Origin: Mxb001 sp051007175 | GTDB lineage: Bacteria; Actinomycetota; Actinomycetes; S36-B12 | NCBI GenBank assembly: GCA_051007175.1 | Contig: JBPCSL010000037.1 | Location: 1-12,597, forward strand | DNA: 12,597 nt | Direction of reading: 5' to 3' | Part shown: positions 1 to 5,954 of the stretch, piece after piece | How the letters are laid out: each line of letters starts with the position of its first letter | Position numbering within the stretch: the first letter of the stretch is position 1 | Made by a program: the position numbers and the translations under genes | Notes under the pieces: generated by a model | Databases searched by the model: none | Told to the model about the DNA's origin: nothing | Seen by the model: only the letters and a program-made list of their open reading frames with translations

Positions 1-248
1 CGCGCTGACTCGAGGGATGCGCGCAGGGCGCTCACCGCCTCGGGAGCGACGGTGCGGGTGACGTGGGACTCGAGCCATCGATCGCGGGTCTCCTGCCCGC
101 GGTCGCCCTGGTTGCCCTGCCCGGGCTGTGGTCCCTGGCTGTGGCCGGGGCGCTCATGGGCCATCGCGGTGCCGGCCGTGGCGGTGGCCACGCCGGTGCC
201 GAGCAGCAGGGCGGCGGCTGCGGCCGCCACGGGTCGACGGATCCTCAT
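1..248 (-). CDS. Secreted protein of unknown function, N-terminal part (cut by window edge)
   Basis: An open frame runs leftward from an ATG at 248-246 to the window edge without a stop, giving 82 codons. A perfect AGGAGG ribosome binding site (plus-strand cctcct, 254-259) lies 5 nt before the ATG, so the start is well supported. The product begins with a classic Sec signal peptide: basic MRIRRP, a hydrophobic Ala/Leu core at residues 7-25, and an A-M-A cleavage site near residue 30. A hydrophilic stretch rich in Gln, Gly, Pro and His follows (about 31-55), then a more ordinary segment (RWLESHVTRTVAPEAV) that may start a folded domain. I do not recognise the family, and the missing C-terminus prevents a functional call. 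It is probably exported or cell-wall associated. It lies 134 bp downstream of the ligase gene on the same strand. Confidence 0.75.
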   Translation of the reverse strand, partial: MRIRRPVAAAAAALLLGTGVATATAGTAMAHERPGHSQGPQPGQGNQGDRGQETRDRWLESHVTRTVAPEAVSALRASLESA

Positions 249-324
249 CGGAACCTCCTCGTCAGGGCGAAGCCCTCGCAACGCCGTTCCGCCCAGCCTC
301 CACGCCGTAGTCCGCTGATGCCCT

Positions 325-355
325 CTCTCACAGGGCCTTCCCAGGGCCCTCTCAC
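325..355. promoter_or_regulatory. Repeat-rich intergenic element between ligase and secreted-protein genes
   Basis: The heptamer CTCTCAC occurs at 325-331 and again at 349-355, exactly 24 bp apart. Between and partly overlapping them is an inverted repeat AGGGCC (332-337), 7-nt loop, GGCCCT (345-350). Read on the minus strand this could be the terminator of the ligase gene, although no U-tract follows. Equally it could be an operator for the secreted protein, which starts about 80 bp further on. The spaced direct repeats favour a protein-binding site, but this is inference from pattern only. Confidence 0.35.
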
Positions 356-382
356 GCGATTCTGACGTTCTTTACCGTTCCT

Positions 383-1471
383 TCATCGAACGAGGATGTC
401 GGCGATGTCGATCGGCGCGGGCCGCGCGGCCTGGTCATAGGTGCACGAGGCGGCCGACCGGTCCGGGCGCCAGCGCTGCCAGCTAGCCACATGCCGCAGT
501 CGGTCACCTTCGAACTGGTCGTAGGCGACCTCGGCGACGAGGTCCGGGAGCAGAGGATGGAAGCCCGAATCGCGCCCACGCGACCATCGATGCGATCCGC
601 CCGGGATGCGCGTGCCGGGCTCGGCGTCGATCCACGGATGACGGTCTCCCTCGGGTACGGCGTACGGCGTGAGCAGGTCAGCGAACTCGCGGCGCCGTGC
701 CGCGCTGAATCCGGAGCACACGCCGATGTGGTGCAGCCGTCCCGCGTCGTCGTACAGGCCGAGGAGGATCGATCCGACCTCGTCGGGCGAGGAGGAGTGG
801 GCGCGCCATCCGGCGACCACGGCGTCGAGGGAGCGCGCGTGCTTCACCTTTGTGAGCGTGCGCTTGCCGGGCGCGTAGGGGTCGGCCATCGGCTTGACGA
901 TGAGCCCATCGAGCCCGCCGCCCTCGAAGCGCTCGAACCAGAGGCGGGCTACGTCGGCATCCTCTGTCATGGGCGTGACCCGGAAAGGCGCATGCGCGGA
1001 TGCCAGCGCCTCCTCCAGATGTCGGCGCCGGTCCCGGAAGGGGAGCGGAAGGAGGAGCGCGTCCTCGAGTGCGAGGAGGTCGAAGGCCACGTACTGCGCC
1101 GGAAGCGCGTCGGCGAGGCGCGCAATGGACGGCTTGCCCGCCTCCGAGCGAGGCCGCAGGCGCGAGCCCAGGGCCTCGAAATCCAGTCGGCTGCCCTGGA
1201 CGACGATGAGCTCTCCGTCGAGGACGATCCGCGGAGGCAGGATCGCGCGCGCCGCTTCCACGATCTCGGGGAAGGCGTAGGCAAGGTCATCGCCCCCGCG
1301 CCCTTGGATGACAACCGCGTCCCCGTCGCGGAAGAGCAGGGCTCGGAACCCATCCCATTTCGGCTCGTAGGCGAGGGTCCCCACCGCCGCTTCCGGGATG
1401 CGCGAGGCGCTTCCCTTCGCCGGCGCTGCCGCGAGCATGGGCGAGACCGGGGGCACGACGGGTAGGCGCAT
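383..1471 (-). CDS. ligC: ATP-dependent DNA ligase, LigC type
   Basis: The gene encodes 362 aa with the full nucleotidyltransferase and OB-fold of an ATP-dependent DNA ligase, which seals nicks through a lysyl-AMP intermediate. Motif I is EPKWDGFR with catalytic K38; DGE follows at 85-87, motif III YVAFDLLAL at 127-135, motif IV LDGLIVKP at 187-194, motif V KVKH at 208-211, and the C-terminal RWRPD of motif VI near residue 335. Length and order match mycobacterial LigC, a stand-alone ligase that backs up NHEJ or base-excision repair. There is no polymerase, nuclease or Ku gene beside it here. I chose the ATG at 1471 because MRLPVVPPVSPML aligns with the known LigC N-terminus and GGAG lies just upstream. 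The frame stays open to 1798, but that would overlap zapE and add an unconserved leader; an ATG at 1516 is a weaker alternative. It is divergent from zapE. Confidence 0.92.
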   Translation of the reverse strand: MRLPVVPPVSPMLAAAPAKGSASRIPEAAVGTLAYEPKWDGFRALLFRDGDAVVIQGRGGDDLAYAFPEIVEAARAILPPRIVLDGELIVVQGSRLDFEALGSRLRPRSEAGKPSIARLADALPAQYVAFDLLALEDALLLPLPFRDRRRHLEEALASAHAPFRVTPMTEDADVARLWFERFEGGGLDGLIVKPMADPYAPGKRTLTKVKHARSLDAVVAGWRAHSSSPDEVGSILLGLYDDAGRLHHIGVCSGFSAARRREFADLLTPYAVPEGDRHPWIDAEPGTRIPGGSHRWSRGRDSGFHPLLPDLVAEVAYDQFEGDRLRHVASWQRWRPDRSAASCTYDQAARPAPIDIADILVR

Positions 1472-1510
1472 CGTCTCCGGCACGATCCGATGCTCCCACC
1501 CGCGGACGCG

Positions 1511-1516
1511 TAGCAT
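1511..1516 (+). promoter_or_regulatory. Leaderless -10 element TAGCAT before zapE
   Basis: TAGCAT fits the TAnnnT extended actinobacterial -10 and lies at -12 to -7 relative to the GTG at 1523. That spacing would place the transcript start on the start codon. No Shine-Dalgarno sequence is visible. The TAG of the hexamer is also an in-frame stop, so translation cannot start further upstream. Confidence 0.55.
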
Positions 1517-1522
1517 CCAGCC

Positions 1523-2533
1523 GTGCTCGGGCGTCTGGTCGACCGCGATCCGCAGGTGAGCCCCCAGCGCATCCTCGAGGACCTCGTGCCGCCGCCCCAT
1601 TTCGCCGACGAGCGCTTCGCGACCTATATCCCCGACGCGCAGCAGCCCACCCAGGCCGCCGCTGTCGCAGCGCTGGAGGCCTTCGCCCGCGGACTGGAGC
1701 GCAAGCCGAGCGGGCGCGGCTGGCTCCGGCGCGGGGGACCGCCGGAATCGAGGGCCGGCGTCTACCTCGACGGCGGCTTCGGCGTCGGGAAGACGCACCT
1801 GCTCGCCTCGCTATGGCACGCGGCTCCTGAGCCGAAGGCCTACGGCACCTTCGTCGAGTACACCAATCTCGTCGGCGCGCTCGGGTTTGCCGCGACCGTC
1901 GAGGCGCTGAGTCGCTTTCGACTCGTGTGCATCGACGAGTTCGAGTTGGACGACCCCGGGGATACCGTGCTCATGTCGACGCTGCTGGGGAGACTGGTGG
2001 AAGCCGGGGTGAGACTCGCGGCCACCTCCAACACCCTGCCGGAGAAGCTGGGGGAGGAGCGGTTCGCCGCGGAGGACTTCCTGCGCGAGATCCAGGGCCT
2101 GTCTGCCCACTTCGACGTGGTGCGCATCGAGGGCGAGGACTTCCGGCACCGAGGGCTTCCCGAGGCGCCCGCCCCCTGGTCGACCGCGCAGGTGGAGGCC
2201 AGCGCGGAGGCGTGGCCGGGAGCGACCCTGGACGAATGGTCGGCCGTGCAGGCGCACCTGGCGCGCATCCATCCCTCGCGGTACGGCGCCCTCCTCGACG
2301 GCGTGTCCGCGGTCCATCTCGAGGGCGTGCGCACCCTCACCGACCAGGTACAGGCGCTGCGCACCGTCGTGCTCGTCGACCGCCTCTACGACCGGGACAT
2401 CCCGGTGCGCGCCTCCGGTGTCCCGCTCGACCGCCTCTTCTCCGAGGAGATGCTGCGCGGCGGCTACCGCAAGAAGTACCGGCGGGCACTGTCGCGGATC
2501 ATGGCCCTGGCTCGCCAGGGCGACACGCCCTGA
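1523..2533 (+). CDS. zapE: ZapE / AFG1-like P-loop ATPase
   Basis: A 336-aa AFG1-family ATPase. It shows the Walker A GGFGVGKT (84-91), Walker B LVCIDEFELDD (134-144) and a sensor-1-like AATSNT (166-171). The C-terminal block LFSEEMLRGGYRKKYRRALSR is typical of actinobacterial members. In E. coli ZapE associates with the division ring and FtsZ in an ATP-dependent way; mitochondrial AFG1/LACE1 acts in protein quality control, so the role in this lineage is inferred. The only usable start is the GTG at 1523, because an in-frame TAG sits at 1511. The N-terminus (RLVDRDPQV, then LVPPPHF and FATYIPD) matches the family. It is divergent from the ligase with 51 bp between start codons. Confidence 0.93.
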   Translation: MLGRLVDRDPQVSPQRILEDLVPPPHFADERFATYIPDAQQPTQAAAVAALEAFARGLERKPSGRGWLRRGGPPESRAGVYLDGGFGVGKTHLLASLWHAAPEPKAYGTFVEYTNLVGALGFAATVEALSRFRLVCIDEFELDDPGDTVLMSTLLGRLVEAGVRLAATSNTLPEKLGEERFAAEDFLREIQGLSAHFDVVRIEGEDFRHRGLPEAPAPWSTAQVEASAEAWPGATLDEWSAVQAHLARIHPSRYGALLDGVSAVHLEGVRTLTDQVQALRTVVLVDRLYDRDIPVRASGVPLDRLFSEEMLRGGYRKKYRRALSRIMALARQGDTP

Positions 2534-2561
2534 ACTGGCCTCCGACCGCCCGACTTCATGC

Positions 2562-2567
2562 CATAGT
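2562..2567 (+). promoter_or_regulatory. Possible leaderless -10 (CATAGT) before the GlsB-like gene
   Basis: CATAGT lies at -12 to -7 of the ATG at 2574, matching TATAAT at four positions including the critical A at -11 and T at -7. No Shine-Dalgarno sequence precedes the ATG. This suggests the small membrane gene has its own promoter, 28 bp after the zapE stop. Confidence 0.4.
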
Positions 2568-2573
2568 CGCGCC

Positions 2574-2840
2574 ATGCAGATGTATGGGTTCTTCAGTGTC
2601 CTGGGCGTGGGCATCGTCATCGGCCTCATCGCCCGCATCCTCGTGCCGAGCATGCAGCCCATCGGCTGCATCATGACGATCATCTGCGGCATCGTGGGAG
2701 CGGGCATCGGCCTGTGGATCGGGGCGGCCTTCCTGGGCCAGGACTATGGCTTCAGCTGGGTCACCTTCCTCGTGCAGATCCTCGTGGCCGTGATCCTGGT
2801 CGCCATCGTCGCGGCGCTCTTCCGAAAAAGCACGGCCTAG
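2574..2840 (+). CDS. GlsB/YeaQ/YmgE-type small stress membrane protein
   Basis: An 88-aa, very hydrophobic protein with three predicted membrane segments (about residues 5-24, 31-55 and 64-84). The pattern GxxxGLIARxLVPxxQPxGCIxTxxxGIxGAxxGxxIG is characteristic of the family long called transglycosylase-associated or YeaQ/YmgE. The molecular role is unknown; several relatives are induced by general stress. The frame is open well upstream of 2574, but the ATG at 2574 gives the family's usual length and N-terminus. A second ATG two codons later is possible. It lies 40 bp after zapE, and 6 bp separate its stop from the next start, so it is probably co-transcribed with the DUF6159-like gene. Confidence 0.85.
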   Translation: MQMYGFFSVLGVGIVIGLIARILVPSMQPIGCIMTIICGIVGAGIGLWIGAAFLGQDYGFSWVTFLVQILVAVILVAIVAALFRKSTA

Positions 2841-2846
2841 CCCCGC

Positions 2847-3686
2847 ATGAGCTCCTGGGCGCAGAGCCGCGAGCTCACGCGGCAGTCGTGGAAGGTCCTG
2901 CGCGAGAACCGCTATCTCATGGGCTACCCGGCCCTGGGGGTCGTGGCCTCGGTCATCCCGTTCGTGGTCGTGGTGGCGGGTGTCTTCTTCATCGCCACCG
3001 ACCTCAACTGGGTCGGCTGGGCCCTGGTCATCATCGGCCTCTACCTCGTCACCCTGGTGATGTCGCTCTTTCAGGCGGGCCTGGTGGTGAGCGCGGCCAC
3101 CGAGATGCAGGGCGGGGACTCCTCGATCGGCCATGGCCTCGGGACGGCGTTCGGACGGCTGGGTCGCATCGCGCGCTGGGCCTTCGTCAACGCCGTGGTG
3201 AGCGCGCTCATCGGGGCCCTTCGGGGCAACAACGACGGCGGGCTGGTGTCGGTGATCTTCCGCAATGTGCTCGCGGCGACCGCCGGCGTCATGTGGCAGC
3301 TCATCACCTTCTTCGTCATGCCGGCGATGATGCTCGATGATCTCGGCATGATCGACGCGATCAAGAAGTCTGCGGCGACCTTCAAGGCCCGCTGGGGCAC
3401 CCAGCTCTCGGGAGGCGTGCGCATCGGCGGCCTCATCGGCCTGCTCGCGATCCTGCCGGGCATCCTCGCGGTCGTGGGAGGTGCGCTCCTCACCACGGCG
3501 GGCGCATGGTCGATCGGCATCCCGCTCGCGGTCATCGGTCTCGTCGTGGTCCTCGTGGCCGGCCTCGTGCTCAGCGCCATGCGCGGGGTCTTCTCCGTGG
3601 CTCTCTACGACTATGCGACCAAGGGCGTTGTCCAGGGCGGCTTCACCGAGGAGCAGCTCGCGGGAGCCGTGCGCCTCAGGTCGTGA
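2847..3686 (+). CDS. DUF6159-like integral membrane protein
   Basis: A 279-aa membrane protein that opens with MSSWAQSRELTRQSWKVLRENRYLMGYP. This pattern (xxxSWxVLRxxxxLxxxP) is typical of the DUF6159 family. About six hydrophobic segments are visible, near residues 27-50, 56-80, 111-126, 145-165, 191-214 and 222-246. A conserved-looking cytoplasmic patch, MMLDDLGMIDAIKKSAATFKARWG, falls at 161-184, and ATKGVVQGGF lies near the C-terminus. The biochemical function is unknown. The start is 6 bp after the previous stop with no clear Shine-Dalgarno, which suggests translational coupling to the GlsB-like gene. Its last 11 bp overlap the 3' end of the convergent gene at 3676-4071. Confidence 0.85.
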   Translation: MSSWAQSRELTRQSWKVLRENRYLMGYPALGVVASVIPFVVVVAGVFFIATDLNWVGWALVIIGLYLVTLVMSLFQAGLVVSAATEMQGGDSSIGHGLGTAFGRLGRIARWAFVNAVVSALIGALRGNNDGGLVSVIFRNVLAATAGVMWQLITFFVMPAMMLDDLGMIDAIKKSAATFKARWGTQLSGGVRIGGLIGLLAILPGILAVVGGALLTTAGAWSIGIPLAVIGLVVVLVAGLVLSAMRGVFSVALYDYATKGVVQGGFTEEQLAGAVRLRS

Positions 3687-4071
3687 GGCCCCCGGGCCAG
3701 GTGAGGCCCTCGCGGGCGAGTGCCTGATCGAGGGCGCGCGCGAGGCCGGACACGTCGCCGGCGCGCTGGAGTGCCTCGTCGTCGAGGAGGTGAACGACGC
3801 TCCCGTCGTCGGCGAGGCCGACCACGCAGGGCTCCCGTCCCGTCGTGGCGGCGGCCAGGAGAGGGTCGCGCTCATTGCGATGTACCACGTCGAAGGGGAC
3901 GGGCAGAGACGCGGCATAGGCGTCCCACGCGCGTCGCCGGCGGACCGGGGAGTGCGTGATGTCGCACAACGAGCAGTGGTGGCCGAGCGCCTTGCCCGCG
4001 AGGTAGGCGAGCTCACCGCGTAGGCCGCCATCGGCGTCGTAGACGCCGACCAGTCGACTGAGCGAAGCCAT
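3676..4071 (-). CDS. Conserved small CxxC protein of unknown function
   Basis: A 131-aa soluble protein. The N-terminal motif GVYDADGGLRGELAYLAGK (9-27) is followed by HCSLCDITH (32-40), which carries a CxxC pair (C33, C36) and H40, then FDVVHRNERDP (60-70). I recall uncharacterised proteins with this YDADGG plus CxLCDITH arrangement in actinobacteria and other bacteria, but I know of no assigned function. The CxxC/His set could bind a metal or be redox active; this is inference. The ATG at 4071 has TAGCCT at -12 to -7 and no Shine-Dalgarno, which supports that start as leaderless. It is convergent with the DUF6159-like gene (11-bp overlap) and divergent from the DinB-family gene (51-bp gap). 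Confidence 0.8.
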   Translation of the reverse strand: MASLSRLVGVYDADGGLRGELAYLAGKALGHHCSLCDITHSPVRRRRAWDAYAASLPVPFDVVHRNERDPLLAAATTGREPCVVGLADDGSVVHLLDDEALQRAGDVSGLARALDQALAREGLTWPGGLTT

Positions 4072-4077
4072 GGCGTG

Positions 4078-4083
4078 AGGCTA
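4078..4083 (-). promoter_or_regulatory. Leaderless -10 element TAGCCT before the CxxC protein
   Basis: On the minus strand TAGCCT fits TAnnnT and ends 6 nt before the ATG at 4071, the spacing expected for a leaderless transcript. No ribosome binding site is present between it and the ATG. Confidence 0.55.
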
Positions 4084-4110
4084 AGGCCGAACGGCCGGCG
4101 CCGCGCGTGG

Positions 4111-4116
4111 GAGCAT
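4111..4116 (+). promoter_or_regulatory. Possible leaderless -10 (GAGCAT) before the DinB-family gene
   Basis: GAGCAT lies at -12 to -7 of the ATG at 4123, keeping the A at -11 and the T at -7 but with G in place of the first T. No Shine-Dalgarno sequence is visible. It lies back to back with the divergent TAGCCT element. Confidence 0.3.
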
Positions 4117-4122
4117 CGCCCC

Positions 4123-4596
4123 ATGACGGACATGACGCGCGCGCTGCGCCACCTCGCCTGGACGAACGACAAGCTCTTCCGGGAGATGGCGGCGCTGCCC
4201 CCCGAGGCCCTCGACGCGAGCTACGCGCCGACGGCCTGGCCCGTGGGTCAGCTCGCCGTCCACATCGTCGGCGGAACCGAGTGGTACTGCTACTGCCTGG
4301 CCGGCATGCAGTGGACCGATCTGACTCCGCCCACCGGCCCTGCTGACCTCGAGCAGTTGCGCCAGCGCCTGGCTGACCTCGACGCCGTGCTCATCGCCCA
4401 GGCCCCGCTCGTCGATGAACTGGTCGAGTTCGAGGACGAGGACGGTCCCCGGACGGCACTCCGCTCAACGATCCTGGCCCAGGCGTGCCTGCATGCCACC
4501 GAGCACCGAGCCCAGATCGCCTGCGCCCTGGAGGTGCACGGGTGGGATCTCACGCTCGACGACTACGACGTGTGGGCTTTCGCCGAGCAGGAGTGA
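4123..4596 (+). CDS. DinB-family metal-binding protein
   Basis: A 157-aa four-helix-bundle protein of the DinB/YfiT superfamily. The opening RALRHLAWTNDKLFREMAALP and the motif TAWPVGQLAVHIVGG are typical. The expected metal triad is present: H47 in the second helix and H124 and H128 in HATEHRAQI. Members include thiol-dependent transferases (mycothiol or bacillithiol), but many are uncharacterised and the substrate cannot be read from sequence. The frame opens at 4075, but the ATG at 4123 fits the family N-terminus and the -10-like hexamer. The next gene follows after 71 bp and has its own strong ribosome binding site. Confidence 0.85.
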   Translation: MTDMTRALRHLAWTNDKLFREMAALPPEALDASYAPTAWPVGQLAVHIVGGTEWYCYCLAGMQWTDLTPPTGPADLEQLRQRLADLDAVLIAQAPLVDELVEFEDEDGPRTALRSTILAQACLHATEHRAQIACALEVHGWDLTLDDYDVWAFAEQE

Positions 4597-4667
4597 CCCT
4601 CCCGGCGCGTCTTCTGGAGGTCGGCCGGCAGGGGCGACAGGATGAGCGCGAGACCTGAGGAGGCCCG

Positions 4668-5447
4668 ATGTCCGCAGTCCCGCCACCGCCCCCGCCACCG
4701 CCCCCCGCGCCGCAGCAGGGCCCGCCGCCCGCGGGATCACCCGACATCGGCGGGGCCATCAGTTGGGCTTTCTCGGCGTTCGGGAAGAACGCCGGCACGA
4801 TGATCGCCCTCGCTGCGGTCGTCCTCGCGGCCGGGATCGTCGGCTACGGGCTCCAGCAAGTGTTGGACCCGGTGGTCAACCGGTACGTCTTCGGCTGCCA
4901 GTCGATCACGTCGCAGGCGGAGCTCAACGCGTGCCTTGCGGGGAATGGCGCGGGATTATTCGCCAGCGTCTTCGGCGGTCTCTTCGTGCAGGTCATTCTT
5001 TTCATCATCACGCTGCTGGCCGAGATCGGCCTCATCAACGCCTCGCTCAAGATCACCCGCGGAGAGAAGCCGTCCTTCAAGGACATCTGGCACCCGCGCC
5101 ACGGCTGGCTCTACCTCTTCGTCACCATCGTGTCCTCGATCGGCATCGTGCTGGGCTTCTTCCTCTGCGTGATCCCGGGACTGGTGCTCCTCTGGCTGTG
5201 GCAGTTCGTGCAGTACGCCGCCCTCGACCGCGGCCAGGGGTTCGGCGATGCGTTCTCTCACGGTGCCAGGGCAGTCCTCAACTACAAGGGCCTTGCGATC
5301 GTCACCATGCTCGTGGTCTTCGTCGCGAGCCTCGTGTCGGTGTTCACGTGTGGGATCGGCGGCCTCGTGGTCTACCCATTCGTCTGCCTCTTCATGGCCC
5401 ACATGTACCGGCAGTTCCTGGGCCAGCCGGTGGCCCCGCCCAGCTAG
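4668..5447 (+). CDS. Proline-headed integral membrane protein of unknown function
   Basis: A 259-aa protein whose first 26 residues are almost all Pro, Gln, Ala and Gly, including nine consecutive prolines (5-13). A membrane domain follows: segments at about 44-61, 100-127, 148-166, 167-184 and 207-246 (the last probably two helices). C77 and C89 flank the loop before the second segment and could form a disulfide if it faces outside. The layout resembles the proline-rich, multi-pass proteins common in mycobacteria and other actinobacteria (Rv2560-like), which have no known function. The start is secure: GAGGAGG precedes the ATG by 5 nt. The nine-proline run should make translation dependent on EF-P. 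Confidence 0.82.
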   Translation: MSAVPPPPPPPPPAPQQGPPPAGSPDIGGAISWAFSAFGKNAGTMIALAAVVLAAGIVGYGLQQVLDPVVNRYVFGCQSITSQAELNACLAGNGAGLFASVFGGLFVQVILFIITLLAEIGLINASLKITRGEKPSFKDIWHPRHGWLYLFVTIVSSIGIVLGFFLCVIPGLVLLWLWQFVQYAALDRGQGFGDAFSHGARAVLNYKGLAIVTMLVVFVASLVSVFTCGIGGLVVYPFVCLFMAHMYRQFLGQPVAPPS

Positions 5448-5600
5448 GCAAGTCACCCCGGCCAGTGAGTCTGGTCGCCCAGGCCAGCTCTGCCCCGTCC
5501 GCCCCGGCACCCAGGCGAGGTCGGCGGCGGAGAGCCCACAGGGGACGAAGGCGGAGGTTCGAGGGCAAGCCCGAGACTCGCGGGTGGATCCCTCCGAGGG
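5448..5600. other. Intergenic region between the membrane-protein gene and the tRNA operon
   Basis: The 153 bp lie between the convergent ends of the membrane-protein gene and the tRNA operon. Weak inverted repeats occur, for example CTGG-N4-CCAG near 5468-5479 on the plus strand and GGGC-TT-GCCC near 5563-5572 on the minus strand. None has a strong stem with a U-tract, so I cannot place a terminator for either unit with confidence. No coding potential is convincing here. Confidence 0.4.
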
Positions 5601-5673
5601 TGGGCGATACAGGATTTGAACCTGTGACCTCTTCCGTGTCAAGGAAGCGCGCTAGCCCCTGCGCCAATCGCCC
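5601..5673 (-). tRNA. tRNA-Val (anticodon GAC)
   Basis: The minus strand folds as a 73-nt cloverleaf. The acceptor stem is GGGCGAT/ATCGCCC with discriminator A, the D-stem is GCGC/GCGC, and the anticodon arm CTTCC-TTGACAC-GGAAG gives anticodon GAC (Val, GUC/GUU codons). The T-arm is ACAGG-TTCAAAT-CCTGT. CCA is not encoded (ACCC follows the stem). It is the last gene of a Gly-Cys-Val tRNA operon, an order common in actinobacteria. Confidence 0.96.
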
Positions 5674-5701
5674 TGCGGTGGTGCGTGCTGGTGAAGCTCC
5701 G

Positions 5702-5772
5702 AGGTGGAGACGGGATTTGAACCCGTGTAGAGGGATTTGCAGTCCCTTGCCTCGCCTCTCGGCCACTCCACC
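5702..5772 (-). tRNA. tRNA-Cys (anticodon GCA)
   Basis: A 71-nt cloverleaf on the minus strand. The acceptor stem is GGTGGAG/CTCCACC with discriminator U, and the short D-arm is typical of tRNA-Cys. The anticodon arm AGGGA-CTGCAAA-TCCCT gives GCA (Cys). The T-arm is ACGGG-TTCAAAT-CCCGT. It lies 28 bp from tRNA-Val(GAC) and 25 bp from tRNA-Gly in the same transcript. Confidence 0.96.
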
Positions 5773-5797
5773 AGAGGTCCTGGGGTGAGGACCCTCG

Positions 5798-5870
5798 AGC
5801 GGACGACGGGACTCGAACCCGCGACCCTCACCTTGGCAAGGTGATGCGCTACCAACTGCGCTACGTCCGC
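5798..5870 (-). tRNA. tRNA-Gly (anticodon GCC)
   Basis: A 73-nt cloverleaf on the minus strand. The acceptor stem is GCGGACG/CGTCCGC with discriminator U, the D-stem is GCGC/GCGC, and the anticodon arm TCACC-TTGCCAA-GGTGA gives GCC (Gly, GGC/GGU codons). The T-arm is GCGGG-TTCGAGT-CCCGT. It is the first gene of the tRNA operon, directly behind the promoter and a 14-bp palindrome. Confidence 0.96.
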
Positions 5871-5873
5871 GTA

Positions 5874-5887
5874 GGCGGCATGCCGCC
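5874..5887. repeat. 14-bp perfect palindrome in the tRNA operon leader
   Basis: GGCGGCATGCCGCC is a perfect palindrome that begins 3 bp upstream of the mature tRNA-Gly 5' end. In the transcript it could form a small hairpin with a CAUG loop just before the RNase P site. It may affect processing or early elongation; that role is inference. Confidence 0.6.
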
Positions 5888-5896
5888 AAGTCCTAG

Positions 5897-5926
5897 ACGA
5901 TAGCCGACCGCGGGAATCGCGCTCAA
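5897..5926 (-). promoter_or_regulatory. Promoter of the Gly-Cys-Val tRNA operon
   Basis: On the minus strand the -35 box TTGAGC (5926-5921) and -10 box TATCGT (5902-5897) are separated by 18 bp. Transcription should begin near 5890, about 20 nt before tRNA-Gly. This is the best match to a housekeeping sigma promoter in the window. Confidence 0.7.
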
Positions 5927-5942
5927 CGCGACCCGGCCGCGC

Positions 5943-5948
5943 CAGGAT
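5943..5948 (+). promoter_or_regulatory. Possible leaderless -10 (CAGGAT) before the pabB-like gene
   Basis: CAGGAT lies at -12 to -7 of the ATG at 5955, with A at -11 and T at -7. The GGGGG run that follows is too close to the ATG to be a good Shine-Dalgarno site. It is back to back with the tRNA operon promoter. Confidence 0.3.
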
Positions 5949-5954
5949 GGGGGC

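Noticed and set aside
491..1465. A 324-codon plus-strand frame opposite the ligase
   Set aside because: It is antisense to a ligase with all catalytic motifs and has no recognisable domain.
1472..1798. N-terminal extension of the ligase by 109 codons
   Set aside because: The extension overlaps the conserved N-terminal coding region of zapE and has no similarity to ligases. MRLPVVPPVSPML at 1471 matches the family start.
2556..4172. A 538-codon minus-strand frame opposite the GlsB-like and DUF6159-like genes
   Set aside because: Composition is rich in His, Asp, Arg and Glu, typical of the antisense of GC-rich membrane-protein genes. The plus-strand frames have family motifs, and the true minus-strand gene at 3676-4071 is in a different frame.
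4763..5889. Long open frames across the tRNA cluster on both strands, with peptides such as GDTGFEPVT
   Set aside because: This peptide is the translation of tRNA sequence (the antisense of the T-arm), a well-known artefact. The frames also shadow the membrane-protein gene.
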